Source: an uncultured Clostridia bacterium
GTDB lineage: Bacteria > Bacillota > Clostridia > TANB77 > CAG-508
Direction: 5' to 3'
DNA: 55,929 bases
Assembly: GCA_944390965.1 (NCBI GenBank)
Contig: CALXRW010000008.1
Location: forward strand, 1-55,929
Under the pieces are notes generated by a model. That model was not told the DNA's origin, ran no database searches, and saw only the letters and a program-made list of their open reading frames with translations. A program made the translations under genes and the position numbers. This document shows positions 46,518 to 55,856 of the stretch, piece after piece (within the stretch, counting starts at the first letter, position 1; every line of letters starts with the position of its first letter).

Positions 46518-48401
46518 CTACACTAATTGTTGTAATATGTTAATAAACATAGCATGTGACCATCCTAATCCTATTACCCAAGCTGGTTTTAAGGTTTGGT
46601 TGTCGATTTGTTCTGCTAAATATCCATGCTCTGATGCTGTTTTTACAACAAAGTCAAAATGCTCTTTTGCTTTTTTCTTTTGTCCAATTTCTATGTAATA
46701 TTGTGCTAACCAAAGGCTTGCAATTACCCAAGGATTTCCTCCTGCATAATTGTCTCCTTCATATCTTAAATATCCACCTGTATAAGTTCTTAATGTCAAA
46801 TTGATTCTTTCTATTGTGTTTTCAATTTTCTTCTCTTTTGGACTAAATACTGCAAATGGTGTTACAAGTCCAATCAGACTTATGTCCATTTTCTGGTCCT
46901 TATTCCTTACAAAACTTTTCTTTTCATTATTATAAAAATTTTTTATAATATATTCTTTAATTTGCAATAGGTATTTTTCCAGTATCTCTTTTTCTTTTTT
47001 TATGTTTTCTAATTTTAATCGATTGTTATTGAATTCTGGCGCTATGCAATCATATATTTTAATTAGAGTTTCAAAACTTGCAAATATAGCAGCTAATGAA
47101 TACACATGAATTCCCTCATTTTCTTCCCACAAATCATAACTAAGTGGTTTTTCTTCTTTTCCCTCTAAAACCTTGTCTATATATTTTTTTAAGTATTCTA
47201 CTGCTTTTTCACACATTTTTAGATTTTCTTTTAGGAATTTTAAATCTAATGTATTCTCATAATGTTTATAAACACCATATACAACAGAAGCTGTTTCATC
47301 TATTTGATATCCCCAACATGGTGCTAACGTTCCATCTGTATAAAATCTCTGTTCCCACATTCCGTCTTTGCTTTGTGTATTTTTACAAAATTGTTTATAA
47401 AATTTTTCCGTTTCCTTTTCCATTTTTAAAATATCAAGCGCTTTTGTAATAAAAATACTATCCCTTGGCCAGCAATAAGAATATCTTCCACATTTTGTTT
47501 TGTTTTCGTCTATCTCAACCCCTGATGATATTCCACCAGTTTTTGAATTTGTTAGCAATGGAAATAGTAGAATACTTCTTTTATAAATTTGTTCTACTTT
47601 TAAATCATATTTTGTTGAAGGCTCTTTGATTGGAATGCCATTATGCTCTTTTACATATTTTCTCCAATAGTTTTTTACATTTTGATATTCTTTTTCCATA
47701 TCCATTTTTCTTATTTTTTCTATTTCATTTTCAATAGAGTTTATATAATTATTTCCTACGTTTTCAGTAATATAAAAGTAAATTTCTATTGTCTTTTCTT
47801 CCTTTGGTTTTAAAGTTCCTATATGATATTGTATACTAGAGTCAGAGGACATACCAATATAGTCTTTGCCTCCTATTATACCATCTGCAATATTTTCTTG
47901 TGTATTATTAATTTGTACATTTTCTATTTTCTCCTTTGAAAAAATAGACGTAGTATAGTCATGCATATATTGTATTAAAGCGTTATTTTTAAAAAAGCCA
48001 CTAGCATCATTATTACTATCTGATACCATTTTAGAATGAATCAATAAATTCACATCTAAATCAATTATATTTTGATTTGAAAATTTATATCTTTTTACTA
48101 GCACATTTTCCTTTATACAAATAAAATCTGTTTGTGTTATATTAAGTTCAAAATATGTATTTTTTATATTAGTTACTAATATATTGGTATCTTTTACATA
48201 TGTTTGTTCATATTCATTGTTAATATCCGTATGTAAATAAATAATATTAGAATCATTTACTTTTACACCTGTATGAAAAAAATCTACAAATTGCCTATAA
48301 TCTACAGTTGGATAAAAAAGTCTAATTAATTCTCCTTTTTTGGTAAAACTTGCTAGCATATTTTTATTTCCTATAATAGCATCATTAAAATATTTTTCCA
48401 T
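46518..48401 (-). CDS. GH15 family glucoamylase-like protein
   Basis: 627 aa. N-terminal beta-sandwich (about 1-250) and an (alpha/alpha)6 barrel typical of glycoside hydrolase family 15. Signatures: GRYSYCWPRDSIFITKALD, GMWEQRFYTDGTLAPCWGYQIDETASVVYGVYKH, ENEGIHVYSLAAIFAS (a catalytic Glu region), GGYLRYEGDNYAGGNPWVIASLWLAQYYI and AEQIDNQTLKPAWVIGLGWSHAMFI. No signal peptide, so it probably acts on intracellular glucans or oligosaccharides. Start ATG behind AAAGGGGAAAACAA. Gap to radA contains a short gtgtcc/ggacac hairpin. Confidence 0.92.
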   Translation of the reverse strand: MEKYFNDAIIGNKNMLASFTKKGELIRLFYPTVDYRQFVDFFHTGVKVNDSNIIYLHTDINNEYEQTYVKDTNILVTNIKNTYFELNITQTDFICIKENVLVKRYKFSNQNIIDLDVNLLIHSKMVSDSNNDASGFFKNNALIQYMHDYTTSIFSKEKIENVQINNTQENIADGIIGGKDYIGMSSDSSIQYHIGTLKPKEEKTIEIYFYITENVGNNYINSIENEIEKIRKMDMEKEYQNVKNYWRKYVKEHNGIPIKEPSTKYDLKVEQIYKRSILLFPLLTNSKTGGISSGVEIDENKTKCGRYSYCWPRDSIFITKALDILKMEKETEKFYKQFCKNTQSKDGMWEQRFYTDGTLAPCWGYQIDETASVVYGVYKHYENTLDLKFLKENLKMCEKAVEYLKKYIDKVLEGKEEKPLSYDLWEENEGIHVYSLAAIFASFETLIKIYDCIAPEFNNNRLKLENIKKEKEILEKYLLQIKEYIIKNFYNNEKKSFVRNKDQKMDISLIGLVTPFAVFSPKEKKIENTIERINLTLRTYTGGYLRYEGDNYAGGNPWVIASLWLAQYYIEIGQKKKAKEHFDFVVKTASEHGYLAEQIDNQTLKPAWVIGLGWSHAMFINILQQLV

Positions 48402-48415
48402 TTGTTTTCCCCTTT

Positions 48416-50059
48416 TTATGAAATTATTTCTACAATTTGTTTTTCCAAATCTTTTATTTTTTGTTTTAATTCTATAAGTTTTTCGTCCTTAACATCTTCT
48501 GTTAGCATTTCTTCCTTTACAATACTAGACATTTCATCAATTTCTTCTTTTAGCGTTTCTAATCTTTCCACTAGTTCTAATCTAATATATTTATGTTCAT
48601 CTGGTAATTGTAATCTAGATACCGTCTTTAGTGAGTCTAAATTGATGACATCCCCAAATTCTGGTGTGGTTACTGGTATTTTAATATCCTGCTCTATTTT
48701 TTCCTTTAGTACTTCCTCTGATTCTGGTTCTCCATGGACTAAAAAGATATGTTTTGGTTTTGTAATAAAAGAATAAATGAAATTCATTAACCATTCTTGA
48801 TCTGCGTGTCCAGAATAGCCTTCAATATATTCCACCTCTGCTTCAACTGCAATCTCTTCTCCAAAGATTTTTACTCTCTTTGCTCCATCTACTAAGTTTC
48901 TTCCCAATGTACCTGGTGCTTGATATCCAACAAATAATATTGTGCTTTTAGGATTCCATAAATTATGTTTTAAGTGATGTTTAATTCTTCCTACTTCACA
49001 CATTCCACTAGCTGAAATAATAATGGCTGGTTCTGTTCTCTCATTTAGCTCTTTTGATTCGTCCGCTGTTCTTGTGAAATGTAAATTCGGAAATTCCAAT
49101 GGATTATCTCCACTTTCTATTTCTTTTCTTACTTCTTCTTCAAATAGATTTGCATTTTTCTTAAATATTTCTGTTGCAGAAATAGCGAGAGGACTATCCA
49201 CATATACTGGTACACTCATTAATTCTTCATATTTATGTCTAAATTCTTCATTGTCCCCTTCTATTTCTTTAATTTTATTAATTTCATATAAAATTTCTTG
49301 TGTTCTTCCTACTGCAAAGGATGGTATAACAACAGTTCCACCTCGTTCAATTGTTTTTGATACAATGTCCAAGAAAATTTTTGCTTTTTCATCATTTCTC
49401 ATGTGTAATCTACTACCATAAGTAGATTCCATTACTAGGTAATCTGCAGATTCAATCATAGTTGGGGAGTCCAAAAGGGGTATATCATTATTTCCTAAAT
49501 CTCCTGTAAAAACTATTTTTTTTGTTTCTCCATTTTCCGTTATCCAAACTTCAATAATGCTTGAGCCAAGCATATGTCCAGCATCATTAAATCTGACTTG
49601 TATATTTTCATCAATTGCAATAATTTCATCATAAGAAACTGGTCTAAATAACTCCAAAGAATCAATAGCATCTTGTGCAGTATATAAAGGTGGTAAAGGT
49701 TTTTCTCCCTTTCTTTTTCTCTTCTTGTTTTTCCATTCTGCTTCTGTTTCTTGGATATGTCCACTGTCAGGTAACATAATTGAACATAAATCAGTAGTTG
49801 CCTTTGTGGCAATAATTTGGTTATGAAATCCTTCCAAATATAATTTAGGTATTCTACCGGAATGGTCAATATGTGCATGTGTTAATAACATAAAATCAAT
49901 TTCAGCAGGATTAAACAAAAATTCATCTTCATTATGCAAGATATCGCTTGCTTTTCCTTGATACAAGCCACAATCTACTAAAAACTTTTTCCCTGCTCCT
50001 TCTACTAAAAAATTAGAACCTGTAACTGTTTTTGTTGCTCCCAAAAAAGTAATATTCAT
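48416..50059 (-). CDS. Metallo-beta-lactamase/beta-CASP RNase-like protein
   Basis: 547 aa. Metal-binding motif HAHIDHSGR (residues 61-69), DAGHMLGSS, FTGDLGNNDIP, VMESTYGSRLH, then the beta-CASP domain (VVIPSFAVGRTQEILYEI) and the RMMBL end with ASGMCEVGRIKHHLKHNLW, VGYQAPGTLGRNLVDGA, IEGYSGHADQEWLMNFI and HGEPES. This is the RNase J/CPSF73-like architecture of the YSH1-type group. RNA cleavage is likely but the substrate is unknown. A C-terminal coiled coil (about 500-547) is additional. Start ATG behind AGGAGGAAACGA. Confidence 0.93.
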   Translation of the reverse strand: MNITFLGATKTVTGSNFLVEGAGKKFLVDCGLYQGKASDILHNEDEFLFNPAEIDFMLLTHAHIDHSGRIPKLYLEGFHNQIIATKATTDLCSIMLPDSGHIQETEAEWKNKKRKRKGEKPLPPLYTAQDAIDSLELFRPVSYDEIIAIDENIQVRFNDAGHMLGSSIIEVWITENGETKKIVFTGDLGNNDIPLLDSPTMIESADYLVMESTYGSRLHMRNDEKAKIFLDIVSKTIERGGTVVIPSFAVGRTQEILYEINKIKEIEGDNEEFRHKYEELMSVPVYVDSPLAISATEIFKKNANLFEEEVRKEIESGDNPLEFPNLHFTRTADESKELNERTEPAIIISASGMCEVGRIKHHLKHNLWNPKSTILFVGYQAPGTLGRNLVDGAKRVKIFGEEIAVEAEVEYIEGYSGHADQEWLMNFIYSFITKPKHIFLVHGEPESEEVLKEKIEQDIKIPVTTPEFGDVINLDSLKTVSRLQLPDEHKYIRLELVERLETLKEEIDEMSSIVKEEMLTEDVKDEKLIELKQKIKDLEKQIVEIIS

Positions 50060-50076
50060 TCGTTTCCTCCTTTTTA

Positions 50077-51591
50077 TTAATGAAATAATTTTATTTTTTT
50101 ATCAAATTTGACTACAAATTCTTCTTTTACTTCTGGTATCTTCATTGTCTTTTTCCCTTCTAACATTTCTCCCTCATATACCTCAATTTGTAATAGATTC
50201 TCTTCAATATAAAACTTTACTTCTATTTCTTCCAAATTTATAATTTTGGTGTCTAAAATTTCATGTAATATTTCTGTATTAAAATTAATATTTTTGTGTA
50301 TAATTTCAATTATTTTTAAATTACAAGCTTTCGTATATAATATTTTTTGAACTTCTTCTAAATTGATTTCTGCTATTTCTTTTATTTCGCGTTCTTCTGT
50401 AATGGGCAGAAAACTATAATATCTCAGAATATAAATATATTCTAAAATCTCTTTCTTGCTTTCTGCCTTTTCAGTTTTTAATTTTAGTAAATTCAAAAAA
50501 TCTTTTTGTATGCTTAACAATGTTTCATATTGATTTTTTTCTATATTTTCTGCAATTTCAACATCTTCTTCTAATTGCTTCATTTTTTTTGTATAATTTC
50601 TCGGGTCAATTGTTTCATTACATTCCTGTATTTTTTCTAATATATCTTTTCTTTCTTTTTTTAATATTCTAATAAGCTGAGCTAAGCTAAATATTTTATT
50701 TGTTTCTAATTTTTCATTTCGTTTTATAAATTCTTGTTCTAACTCTTTCTTATTATTTATTTTTTTATCCAATTCTCTAATTTCTTTCATAAAGGCTTTC
50801 TTTTGTTCTGAAATATTTTTCAAAAATGTAGATTTGTCCTTCATTTTTAACAATTTTTGTTTTGTTTGTTGAATTTCCGCTTCTATTTTTTCTTTATGAA
50901 TTGGATTTTCAACATAAAGAGCCAAAATACATTTGCAAATTAACACATATATATTTTGTGCCAATTCTTCATTTACTTCTTCCAAATCGAGTAAAATTTT
51001 TTCAATATAATCAATTAACAATGTATTATCTGATTTCCATATTTGAAAAAATTGATTTCCAAGTAACATTTGAATGTTTTGATAGATTAAATTGTAAGTA
51101 ATATATCTCGCTTTTGATAAGTCTGTATTCCATGACCACCCATCAAAATCTCTAATTACTTCCGTATGGTCTATGCAAAAACCTATTTTTAGAAATTGCG
51201 TAAATGCATCTTTTATAAGAGAATGAGAGTTAGGAATATAAAAATAAGTATCACTAATTTCTAATAATCCATATAGAATAGACTCTATATTAGGATATAC
51301 CTCAATTCTTCCATCAATTGCCTCTTCATTTTTTTCTTCTCGTGGGTTTATAAGTGTAATTTCTTTGCAATTTTCTTTCAATATGCGCATAATTTCTTCT
51401 ATAAAAACAGATTTTTCTTCTGCAAATGGTTTTACTATCTTATAATCATCATAAGCAATTTCTATTTTATAAAACATACTAAGTATCAGATTTTTTATAT
51501 CAGCCGTAAATTCTTTTTTGTCTAAAATTAATTCTACTTGATTATTATAATCTTTCCTATTTAATTTAGAAAAAAATTGTTTCCCCTGCAC
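50077..51591 (-). CDS. Protein of unknown function with central coiled coil
   Basis: 504 aa. Starts with GTG at 51591 behind a weak AAAGAA site, 16 bases from ftsK. The N-terminal 230 residues are globular and helical, a long coiled coil spans about 235-370 (QTKQKLLKMKDKSTFLKN, EIRELDKKINNKKELEQEF, LKKERKDILEKIQECNE), and a mixed C-terminal region follows. No Walker motifs, TM helices or signal peptide. Family not recognised. Conserved operon position between ftsK and the beta-CASP nuclease cannot be judged from one genome. Confidence 0.7.
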   Translation of the reverse strand: MQGKQFFSKLNRKDYNNQVELILDKKEFTADIKNLILSMFYKIEIAYDDYKIVKPFAEEKSVFIEEIMRILKENCKEITLINPREEKNEEAIDGRIEVYPNIESILYGLLEISDTYFYIPNSHSLIKDAFTQFLKIGFCIDHTEVIRDFDGWSWNTDLSKARYITYNLIYQNIQMLLGNQFFQIWKSDNTLLIDYIEKILLDLEEVNEELAQNIYVLICKCILALYVENPIHKEKIEAEIQQTKQKLLKMKDKSTFLKNISEQKKAFMKEIRELDKKINNKKELEQEFIKRNEKLETNKIFSLAQLIRILKKERKDILEKIQECNETIDPRNYTKKMKQLEEDVEIAENIEKNQYETLLSIQKDFLNLLKLKTEKAESKKEILEYIYILRYYSFLPITEEREIKEIAEINLEEVQKILYTKACNLKIIEIIHKNINFNTEILHEILDTKIINLEEIEVKFYIEENLLQIEVYEGEMLEGKKTMKIPEVKEEFVVKFDKKIKLFH

Positions 51592-51607
51592 TTTCTTTAC
51601 TCTCTTT

Positions 51608-53902
51608 CTAATTATTCTCTTCTGGTGGTTTTGCCATTTTTAATTCTGCCAATGTTTCTTTTGTCCATAATACTTGCCTTGGTTTACTTCCCTCATATCC
51701 GGATATAACTCCTCTTTGTTCCATTTGGTCCATAATTCTTCCCGCTCTAGCATATCCCACTTTAAATCTTCTTTGTATAAAAGATGTAGATGCTTGTCCA
51801 GTATTAACTACTGTTTCAATTGCTTCTGTTAAAAATGGGTCTGTATCATCATCGTCCTCTTCTAATTCTTTATCTGTAGTGTTAGCTTTTTCTATTTTTT
51901 CTATAATATCCTCATTATAGGTTGCTTCTCCATTTGATTTTAAGAAATCAACTATTTTTTCTATTTCTTTATCTGAAATAAATGCACCTTGTACCCTAAT
52001 TGGCTTAGATGTTCCGACTGGATAAAATAGCATATCTCCTTTTCCTAAAAGTTTTTCAGCTCCCACCATATCTAATATAGTTCTTGAATCTACCTGAGAT
52101 GATACTGCAAATGAAATTCTTGATGGAATATTGGCTTTAATTAATCCTGTTATAACATCTACAGACGGCCTTTGTGTAGCAACCACTAAATGCATACCAG
52201 CTGCTCTTGCCATTTGTGCTAGTCTACAAATAGCATCTTCTACATCATTTGGTGCAACCATCATTAAATCTGCAAGTTCATCTATAATAATAACAATTTG
52301 TGGTAGTTTTTGTCCACCTTCATCTTTTTCTAGTAAAGCATTATATCCTTTAATATCTCTAACGCCTTTTGCAGCAAATAGACTATAACGGTTTACCATT
52401 TCTTGTACTGCCCATGCAAGAGCTCCAGCAGCTCTTTTAGGGTCTGTCACAACTGGAATTAGCAAATGTGGAATCCCATTATATACAGATAATTCAACTA
52501 CTTTTGGATCAACCATTACTAATTTTACTTCACTTGGTTTTGCTTTATAAATAATACTAGAAATTAAAGTATTAATACATACACTCTTACCTGAGCCTGT
52601 GGCTCCAGCTATTAATATATGAGGCATTTTTGCAATATCTGTAACAATTTCTTCCCCTGCAACATCTTTTCCTAATGCAAAGGCAAGCTTTGATTTTTCA
52701 TTTCTAAATTTATCTGTGTCAATAATATCTCTTAATGGAACCATTTCTTTTTCTTTATTTGGTATTTCTATTCCTACTGCCTGCTTCCCTGGTATTGGAG
52801 CTTCTATTCTAATAGTTTCTGCTGCCAAATTTAAAGCTATATCATCAGCTAAATTTGCAATTTTGCTAACTCTTACTCCCTCTGCAGGTTTTAATTCATA
52901 TCTTGTAATTGCTGGTCCTACAGAAACATTTTCTACTTTTGCTGATACTCCAAAACTATATAATGTTTTCTGTAATTTTGTCGCCGTATCTGCTACCGCT
53001 TTTTTGCCACCTTTTATTCCCGAACTTTTGCCTTCTTGTAATAACTCAATTGGTGGAAATTCATAATTTTCATCTTCAACTGTTAGAGCATGTTCTAAAA
53101 CTAAAACTTCTTTTGTCTTTTCTTCTTTTTGTTCTTGTTCTTGTCTAAACAAATTTGCTTCTATTGTGTTAGGATGTGCTTCTTCTTTTGTGTCATTTTG
53201 TAATTTTTCTGTTTTTTTACCATTTTCTTTAATATTAATTTTTATATCATCTAATACAATTTGATCTTCAATCGGTACTGGTTTTATTTTTTCTTTTTCT
53301 ATTTTTTTGATTCTATTTCTTTCTTCTCTATTCTTTGTTCTTTCTTCTTTATTTTCTTCATGTTTTTCAATTGCACTTTTTAATACTTCTGATGGTTTCA
53401 TTCCAAAAATAAATACAAGCAATACTGCTGCTAAGCCAATTGCAAACACAAATGCTCCCCATTCTCCTAATAATTTAGTAATAGGAATAGCTAGCATTGC
53501 TCCTATTGCTCCACCACCTATATTATCTTCTCCTAATGTATAAGATTTCTTTACTACAGTCCAAAATTCTCCGTTTTTTTCTAATCCCCCTGTAATAAAT
53601 TGGTATTCACACATAATAATGGAAATACAAAGTAAGAATAATGCATATTTTATTAATTTATTATTTAAATAACTTTTATCGTCATATACTAAGTAAATGG
53701 CAATAATAAAAGTACCAATTGGAATAATATATTTCATCCATCCAATCATACCACCTAGTACAGGACTTAAGTTTTCGCCTAATACTCCTGATTTGGTATA
53801 AATCAATATTGCTAATAGTATACTAATTACAAACAAAATTATGATTTGTATATCAATTTTATTGGCTTTACTTTTCCTACTATTTTTTCTTCTTTTTGCC
53901 AT
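51608..53902 (-). CDS. ftsK: DNA translocase FtsK/SpoIIIE
   Basis: 764 aa. Four N-terminal TM helices (about 20-180), a charged linker, then the motor: alpha domain (TLYSFGVSAKVENVSVGPAITRYELKPAEGVRVSKI), P-loop GATGSGKSVCINTLISSI (near 435), Walker B IVIIDELADLMMV, MHLVVATQRPSVDVITGLIKANIPSRISF, and a winged-helix gamma domain (SFIQRRFKVGYARAGRIMDQME) that reads KOPS-like sequences. It pumps chromosome into daughter cell or forespore. P-loop codons are intact. Start ATG behind AGGGAAGGAGTATAAA. Confidence 0.97.
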   Translation of the reverse strand: MAKRRKNSRKSKANKIDIQIIILFVISILLAILIYTKSGVLGENLSPVLGGMIGWMKYIIPIGTFIIAIYLVYDDKSYLNNKLIKYALFLLCISIIMCEYQFITGGLEKNGEFWTVVKKSYTLGEDNIGGGAIGAMLAIPITKLLGEWGAFVFAIGLAAVLLVFIFGMKPSEVLKSAIEKHEENKEERTKNREERNRIKKIEKEKIKPVPIEDQIVLDDIKINIKENGKKTEKLQNDTKEEAHPNTIEANLFRQEQEQKEEKTKEVLVLEHALTVEDENYEFPPIELLQEGKSSGIKGGKKAVADTATKLQKTLYSFGVSAKVENVSVGPAITRYELKPAEGVRVSKIANLADDIALNLAAETIRIEAPIPGKQAVGIEIPNKEKEMVPLRDIIDTDKFRNEKSKLAFALGKDVAGEEIVTDIAKMPHILIAGATGSGKSVCINTLISSIIYKAKPSEVKLVMVDPKVVELSVYNGIPHLLIPVVTDPKRAAGALAWAVQEMVNRYSLFAAKGVRDIKGYNALLEKDEGGQKLPQIVIIIDELADLMMVAPNDVEDAICRLAQMARAAGMHLVVATQRPSVDVITGLIKANIPSRISFAVSSQVDSRTILDMVGAEKLLGKGDMLFYPVGTSKPIRVQGAFISDKEIEKIVDFLKSNGEATYNEDIIEKIEKANTTDKELEEDDDDTDPFLTEAIETVVNTGQASTSFIQRRFKVGYARAGRIMDQMEQRGVISGYEGSKPRQVLWTKETLAELKMAKPPEENN

Positions 53903-54101
53903 TTTATACTCCTTCCCTTTACCCTTGTATCATATCATAAGTTGAAAAAGTTGAAAAGTATTTTTTTAAAATTTTAGATTGCTAGACCTTTTCTCTACTT
54001 TTTAATATTTGTTACATTAATTTAAGGTCTAGCAAGAAACGTATAGTATTTTTCTGTGCATCTATTTTTTGCTTTATAGAAAATGCAATTTCCTATAAAG
54101 T

Positions 54102-54141
54102 AAAAAACCAGATTCGAAATCTTCTTCGATATCTGGCCATT
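54102..54141 (-). terminator. Intrinsic terminator after the 54144 gene
   Basis: Minus-strand CCAGATATCGAA pairs with TTCGAATCTGG, followed by TTTTTT, directly after the stop codon. The rest of the 53903-54143 gap is AT-rich without a gene. Confidence 0.85.
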
Positions 54142-54143
54142 TT

Positions 54144-54602
54144 TTATTTAAGTTCTTTTCTACTTTCATCTAATGTCTTAAGTGCTTCTTCAACTGTATC
54201 TCCTAAATCTTTTACTGACTTTTCAACTTTCGCTAGGATTTCGTCTGCATATTCTTTTGTCCCCTTACACATTTCTCGATACATTTCATTGGCAGTTTCA
54301 ATGATTTCTGCTTTTTGTTCATATGCTTTTCTGGTAATTTCATGTTCATCTATCATTGCTATAATTCTATTTTCAGCTTCTTTTACTATATTATCTGCTT
54401 CTTTTTGTGCTTCTTCCATAATTCTCTGTCTTTCTTCTTTAACCCATTTTGCCTGTTTTAATTCATCTGGAAGTTTTAATCGTACTTCTTTAATAATTTC
54501 CAGCATTTCCTCTTTATCTACAATTCCCTTAGAGGAAAAAGGAATATTCCTACTTCTTTCTAATATATCTTCTAATGTTTCTAATAATGTAAATATTTCC
54601 AT
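54144..54602 (-). CDS. V-type ATPase subunit H-like coiled-coil protein
   Basis: 152 aa, highly charged and helical throughout: a globular N-terminal part (MEIFTLLETLEDILERSRNIPFSSKG), a long helix EERQRIMEEAQKEADNIVKEAENRIIAM and a C-terminal KVEKSVKDLGDTVEEALKTL. Similar proteins next to rsmD are often annotated as ATPases or H subunits in Firmicutes on weak grounds; DivIVA-like organisation is another possibility. No ATP-binding motif. Start ATG behind AAAGGGGTAAAGAG, 5 bases after rsmD. Confidence 0.8.
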   Translation of the reverse strand: MEIFTLLETLEDILERSRNIPFSSKGIVDKEEMLEIIKEVRLKLPDELKQAKWVKEERQRIMEEAQKEADNIVKEAENRIIAMIDEHEITRKAYEQKAEIIETANEMYREMCKGTKEYADEILAKVEKSVKDLGDTVEEALKTLDESRKELK

Positions 54603-54607
54603 TCTCT

Positions 54608-55150
54608 TTACCCCTTTCGAGTTAAATATATTAGTTTAACTCTGCCGTAATTTTTTTTGGCTTTTATATTGATTTCTAAATTTTCTAACATATTTTCTTT
54701 TTGATCTGTTTCTACAATTATCATTCCATCTTTTTGTAATAAATCCAATAAAAGAATTTTTTCAATTGCTTTTCTTACATATTCTGTTTGATATGGTGGG
54801 TCTAGAAAAATAAAATCAAATTTCATTGTTAAACTTTCTAGACATTCTAGATAATCTTTTTGTATTACAATCGCATTTTCTATTAAGTTTGTCTTCTCCA
54901 AATTCTGTTTTATAATTTTAGTAGCATTATATGAATTATCACAAAAAATTGCTTGTTTTGCTCCTCTACTTAAAGCTTCTATTCCTAAAGCTCCACTACC
55001 TGCAAATAAATCTAATACTACTGATTCTGGAATTTGAAATTGAATGCTACTAAATAATGCTTCTTTTACTCTATCTAGTGTTGGCCTCGTTTTAAGTCCT
55101 TCTATTGAATATAAAGGCATTGCTTTCGCTGTTCCACTGATTACTCTCAT
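54608..55150 (-). CDS. rsmD: 16S rRNA (guanine-966-N2)-methyltransferase
   Basis: 180 aa, standard RsmD length. MRVISGTAKAMPLYSIEGLKTRPTLDRVKEALFSSI, SAM-binding VLDLFAGSGALGIEALSRGA, and catalytic FIFLDPPYQTEYV (DPPY). Methylates G966 of 16S rRNA in the 30S head. Start ATG behind GAAGAGGAAAC. Normally followed by coaD; here followed by the coiled-coil gene. Confidence 0.96.
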   Translation of the reverse strand: MRVISGTAKAMPLYSIEGLKTRPTLDRVKEALFSSIQFQIPESVVLDLFAGSGALGIEALSRGAKQAIFCDNSYNATKIIKQNLEKTNLIENAIVIQKDYLECLESLTMKFDFIFLDPPYQTEYVRKAIEKILLLDLLQKDGMIIVETDQKENMLENLEINIKAKKNYGRVKLIYLTRKG

Positions 55151-55322
55151 GTTTCCTCTTCAAATCATAAACTTTTATTTTATTGTATGTAATAATTTTA
55201 TCCCATATTTATCATATGTCAATAGACTTAATATATTTGTAATATATATTTAATATTGCTGTAATATTAACACATAGTTATGTAAATTGTCAAGCAGTCT
55301 GTTTCTTTGATATCCTTTCTAC

Positions 55323-55391
55323 AAAAAAATCGGGCTTCTCAAGATAACCCCATAAAATAATATAGGAATTGCTCTTGATTGCCCAAAAAAT
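55323..55391 (-). terminator. Intrinsic terminator after the DUF378 gene
   Basis: Minus-strand GGGCAATCAAGA pairs with TCTTGAGAAGCCC across a long AT-rich loop and is followed by GATTTTTTT. The 55151-55400 gap is otherwise AT-rich with no gene. Confidence 0.65.
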
Positions 55392-55400
55392 CTTTATTAT

Positions 55401-55595
55401 TTAATCATGACTTATAAACAATGCTCTAATAGACCACAATCCAGATATACCAACTAAAATATATATAATTCTACTGATTAAAGACATAGTCCCAAAAATG
55501 CTGTCTACTAGATTAAAATCAAATAATCCTATTAATAGCCAATTTATTGCACCTATAATTACAAGTACTAAAGCTATTTTATCAATTACTTTCAT
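55401..55595 (-). CDS. DUF378 small membrane protein
   Basis: 64 aa. Two TM helices: KVIDKIALVLVIIGAINWLLIGLFDFNLV and MSLISRIIYILVGISGLWSI, matching DUF378 (YuzA-like) from end to end, including the GAINWLLIG motif. Function unknown. Start ATG behind AAGGGACTGAAAATTT. Monocistronic, with its own terminator. Confidence 0.9.
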   Translation of the reverse strand: MKVIDKIALVLVIIGAINWLLIGLFDFNLVDSIFGTMSLISRIIYILVGISGLWSIRALFISHD

Positions 55596-55692
55596 AAATT
55601 TTCAGTCCCTTCATTTTATTTTTTATTGATATTGTATGTAATTTTAAAAAAAATATACAATTTTTTATCATCTAATAAAATTGTGAACCAAG

Positions 55693-55757
55693 GAACGTTG
55701 AAGCAAGGGACGGACTTTTTGTTCATTTCAATGAACAAAAAGTCCGTCCCTTCGTTC
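55693..55757. repeat. Long hairpin with GGGACGGA core
   Basis: Inverted repeat with arms aagggacggactttttgttc and its complement (core 55705-55752), extended by gaacg/cgttc. It shares the GGGACGGA motif with the 100-bp palindromes at 10770 and 12988. Possibly REP-like. The 55596-55856 gap holds this and the tRNA-Tyr terminator, no gene. Confidence 0.8.
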
Positions 55758-55816
55758 ATATATTATATCATTAATAAATAAAATTTACTATAATTTGTTT
55801 AATAATTTTATATTTC

Positions 55817-55851
55817 AAAAAAAGCAAACCCACAGCTTTGCTGTGGATTTG
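55817..55851 (-). terminator. Intrinsic terminator after tRNA-Tyr
   Basis: Minus-strand CAAATCCACAGC pairs with GCTGTGGGTTTG around AAA, followed by CTTTTTTT. Confidence 0.85.
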
Positions 55852-55856
55852 TTTTT

